A stretch of DNA of 64,000 bases from Streptomyces mashuensis (GTDB lineage Bacteria > Actinomycetota > Actinomycetes > Streptomycetales > Streptomycetaceae): assembly GCF_014654785.1 (NCBI RefSeq), contig NZ_BNBD01000001.1, forward strand, positions 372,001-436,000. The letters are read 5' to 3'. The translations under genes were made by a program, and so were the position numbers. How positions within the stretch are numbered: the stretch's first letter is position 1; each line of letters starts with the position of its first letter. The notes beneath the pieces were generated by a model. The model was given only the letters and a program-made list of their open reading frames with translations. It did no database searches and was not told the origin of the DNA. Below are positions 60,068 through 64,000 of this stretch, piece after piece.

Positions 60068-60082
60068 TCAACAAACTGTTGA
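60068..60082. promoter_or_regulatory. inverted repeat TCAACA-AAC-TGTTGA
   Basis: Perfect 6-bp arms with a 3-bp spacer, 74 bp before the OHCU decarboxylase start and 74 bp from the divergent membrane protein start. A plausible dimeric regulator site for the urate operon. Its half-sites are also those of the palindrome at 8464-8479. Confidence 0.5.
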
Positions 60083-60155
60083 CGTGCCTCCGCCGGAGGG
60101 TGTGTGCTGTCCGCACCCCGAACGAGTGCCGCACCCGAGCGCTTCGGAGGTCGCC

Positions 60156-60677
60156 GTGACCGCAAGTCCCCCGCCCGGCCTCACCCGCTTCAACTCGGCC
60201 GCGGAACACACCGCCCGCGCCGCCCTCCACCGGATCTGCTCCAGCACCGCCTGGGCCGAACGCCTGCTGTCCGGCCGCCCGTACGCCGACGCCGACGCGC
60301 TGCTCGCCGCGAGCGACGCCGCCGTGGCCGACCTCGGGCCGGCCGGCCTGGCCGAGGCCCTGGCCGCCCACCCGCCCATCGGGCGGCCCCGGCCCGGCGA
60401 CCCCGTCTCCGCCCGCGAACAGCGCGGCATGGCGGACGCCCCGCCGGACATGCGTGCCGAGATGCTGGAGCTGAACCTCGCCTACCAGGAGAAGTACGGA
60501 CACGTCTTTCTCATCTGCGCAACCGGACTGACGGCAGAGCAGATGCGGGACGCCCTGCGCCGCAGACTCCGCGCCGACCCCGCCCGTGAGCGCGAGACCG
60601 TCCGCACCGAACTGGGCCGCATCAACCGCCTGCGGCTCGCCCGGCTGGCCGTGGAGGAAGGGGATGACCCGGTATGA
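60156..60677 (+). CDS. uraD: 2-oxo-4-hydroxy-4-carboxy-5-ureidoimidazoline decarboxylase
   Basis: 173 residues. Family signature: [40 protein letters not shown], the catalytic His in [32 protein letters not shown] and [19 protein letters not shown]. It decarboxylates OHCU to S-allantoin, the third step after uricase and HIU hydrolase. GGAGG precedes GTG 60156. Its stop overlaps the HIU hydrolase start (ATGA). Confidence 0.93.
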   Translation: MTASPPPGLTRFNSAAEHTARAALHRICSSTAWAERLLSGRPYADADALLAASDAAVADLGPAGLAEALAAHPPIGRPRPGDPVSAREQRGMADAPPDMRAEMLELNLAYQEKYGHVFLICATGLTAEQMRDALRRRLRADPARERETVRTELGRINRLRLARLAVEEGDDPV

Positions 60678-61027
60678 GCAGCACCCCCGCCACCACCGTC
60701 TCCACGCACGTCCTCGACACCGCCACCGGCCGGCCCGCCGCCGGCGTCCCCGTGACGCTCCACGCGGCGGCCGGCGACGGCGACTGGGCCGCCGTGGGGA
60801 CCGCCCGCACCGACGCCGACGGGCGCTGCACCACCCTCCCCGCCCTGCCACCCGGCACCCCCCGGGCCCGGCTGCAGTTCGACCTCGCGCACCGCCCAGC
60901 CCCCGCCCCCGTCCCCGGGCCGTTCTTCCCCGAGGTGACGGTCGCCTTCACCGTCGTACCGGGCGAGCACTACCACGTACCGCTGCTGCTCAGCCCGTTC
61001 GGCTACTCCGTCTACCGAGGGAGCTAG
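60674..61027 (+). CDS. uraH: 5-hydroxyisourate hydrolase
   Basis: 117 residues, transthyretin-like. [20 protein letters not shown] carries the first active-site His, [13 protein letters not shown] and [20 protein letters not shown] the others, and the C-terminus ends in YRGS, the HIUase signature that separates it from true transthyretins. It hydrolyses HIU to OHCU. Cotranscribed with the decarboxylase and uricase. Confidence 0.95.
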   Translation: MSSTPATTVSTHVLDTATGRPAAGVPVTLHAAAGDGDWAAVGTARTDADGRCTTLPALPPGTPRARLQFDLAHRPAPAPVPGPFFPEVTVAFTVVPGEHYHVPLLLSPFGYSVYRGS

Positions 61028-61031
61028 CACC

Positions 61032-61904
61032 GTGATCCTTGGCCAGAACCAGTACGGCAAGGCCGAGACCCGTGTCGTCCGCGTCACCCGCGACGGCTCC
61101 GTCCACCACATCCGTGACCTCAGCGTGTCGGTCGCCCTCTCCGGCGACATGACCGAGGTCCACCTCTCCGGCTCCAACGCCGCCGTCCTCACCACCGACA
61201 CCACCAAGAACACCGTCTTCGCCTTCGCCAAGGAACACGGCGTGGACTCGCCGGAGGAGTTCGGCATCCACCTCGCCCGGCACTTCGTCACCAGCCAGGA
61301 GACGCTGCACACCGCCCGCATCCGCCTCGCCGAGTACGGCTGGGACCGCATCGCGACCCCCGGCCCGGAGCAGCACTCGTTCGTCCGCCGCGGTCAGGGC
61401 ACGCGCACCGCCCAGGTCTCCTACGACGGCACCGCCTGGCAGGTCCTGTCCGGCGTGGAGGACCTCGTCGTCCTCAACACCACCGGCTCCGAGTTCCGCG
61501 GCTACCTCACCGACCGCTACACCACCCTGCCCGAGACCACCGACCGGGTCCTCGCCACCGAGGTGCGCGCCCGCTGGCGGCACCACGACGGCACCGCGCC
61601 CGCCGGAGGCTGGGACCGCTCCCACGCGCAGGTGTGCGACCACCTCCTCCAGGCGTTCGCCGGCACCTACTCCCGCTCCCTCCAGCAGACCCTCTACGCG
61701 ATGGGCAGCCGCGTGCTGGAGCACTGCGCGGGCATCGACGAGATACGCCTGTCCCTCCCCAACAAGCACCACTTCCTCGTCGACCTCGCGCCGTTCGGCC
61801 TGAAGAACGACCACGAGGTCTACTTCGCCGCGGACCGCCCCTACGGCCTCATCGAGGCCACCGTGCTGCGCGAGGGCGCCACCCCCGCCATCCCCACGGA
61901 CTGA
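61032..61904 (+). CDS. pucL: urate oxidase (uricase)
   Basis: 290 residues, cofactor-free uricase. GQNQYGKAETRVVRVTRDGS at the start holds the catalytic Lys/Thr region; DTTKNTVFAFAKEHGVDSPE is the second signature; LNTTGSEFRGYLTDRYTTLP gives the substrate-binding part; SLPNKHHFLVDLAPFG ends the second T-fold domain. It oxidises urate to HIU. GTG 61032 lies 4 bp after the HIUase stop. A 13-bp tandem repeat covers its end. Confidence 0.95.
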   Translation: MILGQNQYGKAETRVVRVTRDGSVHHIRDLSVSVALSGDMTEVHLSGSNAAVLTTDTTKNTVFAFAKEHGVDSPEEFGIHLARHFVTSQETLHTARIRLAEYGWDRIATPGPEQHSFVRRGQGTRTAQVSYDGTAWQVLSGVEDLVVLNTTGSEFRGYLTDRYTTLPETTDRVLATEVRARWRHHDGTAPAGGWDRSHAQVCDHLLQAFAGTYSRSLQQTLYAMGSRVLEHCAGIDEIRLSLPNKHHFLVDLAPFGLKNDHEVYFAADRPYGLIEATVLREGATPAIPTD

Positions 61905-61930
61905 CCCCACGGACTGACCCCACGGACTGA
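61892..61930 (+). repeat. three perfect 13-bp repeats at the uricase stop
   Basis: CCCCACGGACTGA repeats at 61892, 61905 and 61918. The first copy contains the uricase stop. Because 13 is not a multiple of three, the TGA triplets (61902, 61915, 61928) fall in all three frames. Confidence 0.95.
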
Positions 61931-61988
61931 CCGCCGGCCCCGGCCCGCCGGGCCCGCCGCCCCCCACACCCCGAGGACACCGCCACCC

Positions 61989-63383
61989 ATGACCGCAGCG
62001 CCCGCGCGCACCGTCATCGAACGCACCGTCATCGAGAACTGCGCCGTCGCCACCGTCGACGCGCGCGACACCGAACACGCCGCCGGCCACGTCGTCGTGC
62101 ACGGCAACCGGATCGAAGCCGTCGGCCCCGGCCCCGCCCCCCGGCACCTGGCCGAGGGGGCCCGCCGCGTCGACGGCACCGGCCACCTCGTCACGCCCGG
62201 CCTGGTCAACACCCACCACCACTTCTACCAGTGGCTCACCCGCGGACTCGCCCAGGACGCCGGCCTGTTCGACTGGCTCGTCGCCCTCTACCCGCTGTGG
62301 GCGCGCATCGACGAGCCGATGGTCCACGCCGCCGCCCGCGCCTCGCTCGCCATGATGGCCCGCGGCGGCGTCACCACCGCCATGGACCACCACTACGTCT
62401 TCCCGCGCGGCGCCGGCGACCTGCTGGGCGCGGAGATCCGTGCCGCCCGCGACCTGGGCGTCCGCTTCACCGCCACCCGCGGCTCCATGGACCTGGGTGA
62501 GTCCCGGGGCGGCCTGCCCCCGGACTTTGCGGTGGAGACCACCGACGCCGCCCTCGCCGCCACCGAGGAGGCCGTCGACACCCACCACGACCCGTCGCCC
62601 GGCTCCATGCTGCACATCGCCGTCGCACCCTGCTCGCCCTTCTCCGTCACCACGGAACTGCTGCGCGAGTCCGCCGCGCTCGCCCGCCGCAAGGGCGTAC
62701 GGCTGCACACCCACGGCTCGGAGACGGTGGAGGAGGAGGGCTTCTGCAAGGAGCGGTTCGGCATGGGCCCGACCGACTACTTCGAGTCCACCGGCTGGCT
62801 CGGCGACGACGTGTGGATGGCCCACTGCGTCCACATGACCGACGCCGACCTCGCCGCCTTCGCCCGTACGCGCACGGGCGTCGCCCACTGCCCCTCCTCC
62901 AACGCCCGCCTCGGCGCCGGCACCGCCCGCGTGCCCGCGATGCTCCGCGCCGGCATCCCCGTCGGCCTCGGCGTCGACGGCACCGCCTCCAACGAGTCGG
63001 GCGAGCTCCACACCGAGCTCCGCAACGCCCTGCTGGTCCACCGCCTCGCGGGCGGCGCCCGCGCGATGACGGCCCGGCAGGCGCTGCGCCTGGGCACGTA
63101 CGGCGGGGCCCGGGTGCTCGGCCGGGCGGACGAGACCGGCTCGCTGGAGCCGGGCAAACTCGCCGACCTCGTGCTCTGGCGCCTCGACGGGCTCGGCCAC
63201 TCCACGATCGAGGACCCCGTCGCCGCGCTCGTCCTGGGCCCGCCCGCCCCCGTCACGCTCTCCCTCGTCGACGGCCGCCCGGTCGTCGAGGACGGCCGCC
63301 TGGTCACGGCCGACGAGGACGCGGTCGCCCGCGAGGCCCGTGTCCAGGCCCGGCGCCTGGCCCGCCTGGCGGCCGACGGCTGA
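61989..63383 (+). CDS. 8-oxoguanine deaminase
   Basis: 464 residues, amidohydrolase superfamily. Metal ligands are visible: HxH in VTPGLVNTHHHFYQ (about 73-78), His in GVRLHTHGSETVEEE, AHCVHMTDADLAAFAR, and Asp in IPVGLGVDGTASNES. The MDHHYVFPRG and GTASNESGEL blocks fit 8-oxoguanine/guanine deaminase-type members rather than the TRZ/ATZ chlorohydrolases. It would turn 8-oxoguanine into urate, giving the uricase operon a second input. It follows uricase after 84 bp. Confidence 0.85.
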   Translation: MTAAPARTVIERTVIENCAVATVDARDTEHAAGHVVVHGNRIEAVGPGPAPRHLAEGARRVDGTGHLVTPGLVNTHHHFYQWLTRGLAQDAGLFDWLVALYPLWARIDEPMVHAAARASLAMMARGGVTTAMDHHYVFPRGAGDLLGAEIRAARDLGVRFTATRGSMDLGESRGGLPPDFAVETTDAALAATEEAVDTHHDPSPGSMLHIAVAPCSPFSVTTELLRESAALARRKGVRLHTHGSETVEEEGFCKERFGMGPTDYFESTGWLGDDVWMAHCVHMTDADLAAFARTRTGVAHCPSSNARLGAGTARVPAMLRAGIPVGLGVDGTASNESGELHTELRNALLVHRLAGGARAMTARQALRLGTYGGARVLGRADETGSLEPGKLADLVLWRLDGLGHSTIEDPVAALVLGPPAPVTLSLVDGRPVVEDGRLVTADEDAVAREARVQARRLARLAADG

Positions 63384-63434
63384 CCGGCCGGCCCCTGCCC
63401 CCTTCCGGCACAGGACAGGCACAGGAGGAGCGCG

Positions 63435-64000
63435 ATGGCGACCGCCCCCGACCCCGCCCCCGATCCCGTCGGCAGCCCCGCCCCCGTCGGCGGCCCCGTC
63501 CCCGAGCCACCGCCCCGCGGCGGCCGTCCGTGGTCGCGTCACCGCCGCGGTGCCGGCGCCGCGGTCCACCCCGTCGACCGCGTGCCCCGCCCCGGCCGCC
63601 TGGCCGGCACCGGCCTCCAGCACCTCGCCGCCAGCTACGCCGGTGTCGTCGCGCCGCCGCTCGTCCTCGGCACGCACACCGGGCTGGGCCGGGACCGCAC
63701 CACGTTCCTGGTGGGCGCCGCCCTCTTCACCGCCGGCATCGCGACGCTCCTCCAGACCGTCGGCTGGTGGCGCATCGGCGCCCGGCTGCCGTTCGTCAAC
63801 GGCGTCTCCTTCGCCGGCGTCGCCCCCATGACGGCCGTCGCCGACGCGCAGGCCGACCCGCGCGACGCCCTGCCCGCGCTCTACGGCGCCGTCATCGTGG
63901 CCGGGGCGCTCGGCTTCCTGCTCGCGCCCCACTTCTCCCGGCTGCTGCGCTTCTTCCCGCCCGTCGTCACCGGCACCGTCATCACCCTCATCGGCCTCTC
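63435..64000 (+). CDS. NCS2 nucleobase:cation symporter, N-terminal part
   Basis: The frame is open at the right edge (about 188 residues visible). CAGGAGGAG precedes ATG 63435. After a Pro-rich 55 residues come GLQHLAASYAGVVAPPLVLG, a hallmark of the UapA/UraA branch, then TLLQTVGWWRIGARLPFVNG and VVTGTVITLIGLS. By its position after the deaminase it probably takes up urate or xanthine. The AzgA-like permease of the XDH operon is from the other NCS2 branch. Confidence 0.88.
   Translation, partial: MATAPDPAPDPVGSPAPVGGPVPEPPPRGGRPWSRHRRGAGAAVHPVDRVPRPGRLAGTGLQHLAASYAGVVAPPLVLGTHTGLGRDRTTFLVGAALFTAGIATLLQTVGWWRIGARLPFVNGVSFAGVAPMTAVADAQADPRDALPALYGAVIVAGALGFLLAPHFSRLLRFFPPVVTGTVITLIGL

Overview
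The window is high-GC actinobacterial chromosome, and codon bias, GTG/TTG starts, gene families and synteny all point to Streptomyces. Coding density is about 90 percent. I see no rRNA, tRNA, CRISPR array, insertion sequence, integrase or phage gene. Both window ends cut a gene: a YihY/BrkB-type membrane protein at the left and an NCS2 permease at the right.

Layout. 1-13 kb is a mixed core region: envelope and acyltransferase genes, rsgA, an Ada/AlkA fusion plus ogt (alkylation repair), regulators, a PP2C-like protein, a siderophore-type [2Fe-2S] reductase behind an iron box, and a GntR regulator. 13-21.6 kb is a purine-oxidation block: a PucR regulator divergent from a three-subunit xanthine dehydrogenase, then an AzgA-like permease and XdhC. 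21.6-39 kb holds a large glycosyltransferase, a secreted trypsin-like protease, MgtC, small secreted proteins, a VIT1/ferritin-like protein, TerD/GlsB/TatA stress or export genes, an ArsR regulator, an MgtA-type P-ATPase, a secreted GH65 trehalase-like enzyme and a Tat-exported BBE-type flavoprotein.

39-46 kb is the accessory-looking part. A compact four-gene minus-strand operon encodes a small protein resembling a peptidase propeptide, an M14 carboxypeptidase without a signal peptide, a C25/caspase-fold (clan CD) cysteine peptidase and a small OB-like protein. It is divergent from a large membrane-anchored NACHT NTPase with a C-terminal Cys cluster. The NACHT gene carries an apparent one-base frameshift between its first transmembrane segment and the rest. 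This unit is my best candidate for an undescribed conflict or signalling system.

46-55 kb has CorA, a TetR regulator with two tandem operator copies, a LysA paralogue, a SAV_915-type protein, two acyl-CoA synthetases behind an array of 11-nt-spaced TTGAC repeats, and a zinc-ribbon protein with a degenerate Mrr-like domain. 55-64 kb is a second purine/glyoxylate block: gcl, tartronate semialdehyde reductase and hydroxypyruvate isomerase on the minus strand; then OHCU decarboxylase, HIU hydrolase, uricase, 8-oxoguanine deaminase and an NCS2 permease on the plus strand.

The two purine blocks together would take hypoxanthine/xanthine and 8-oxoguanine to urate and allantoin. The gcl block would recycle glyoxylate made from allantoin. 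Allantoinase and allantoicase are not in the window.
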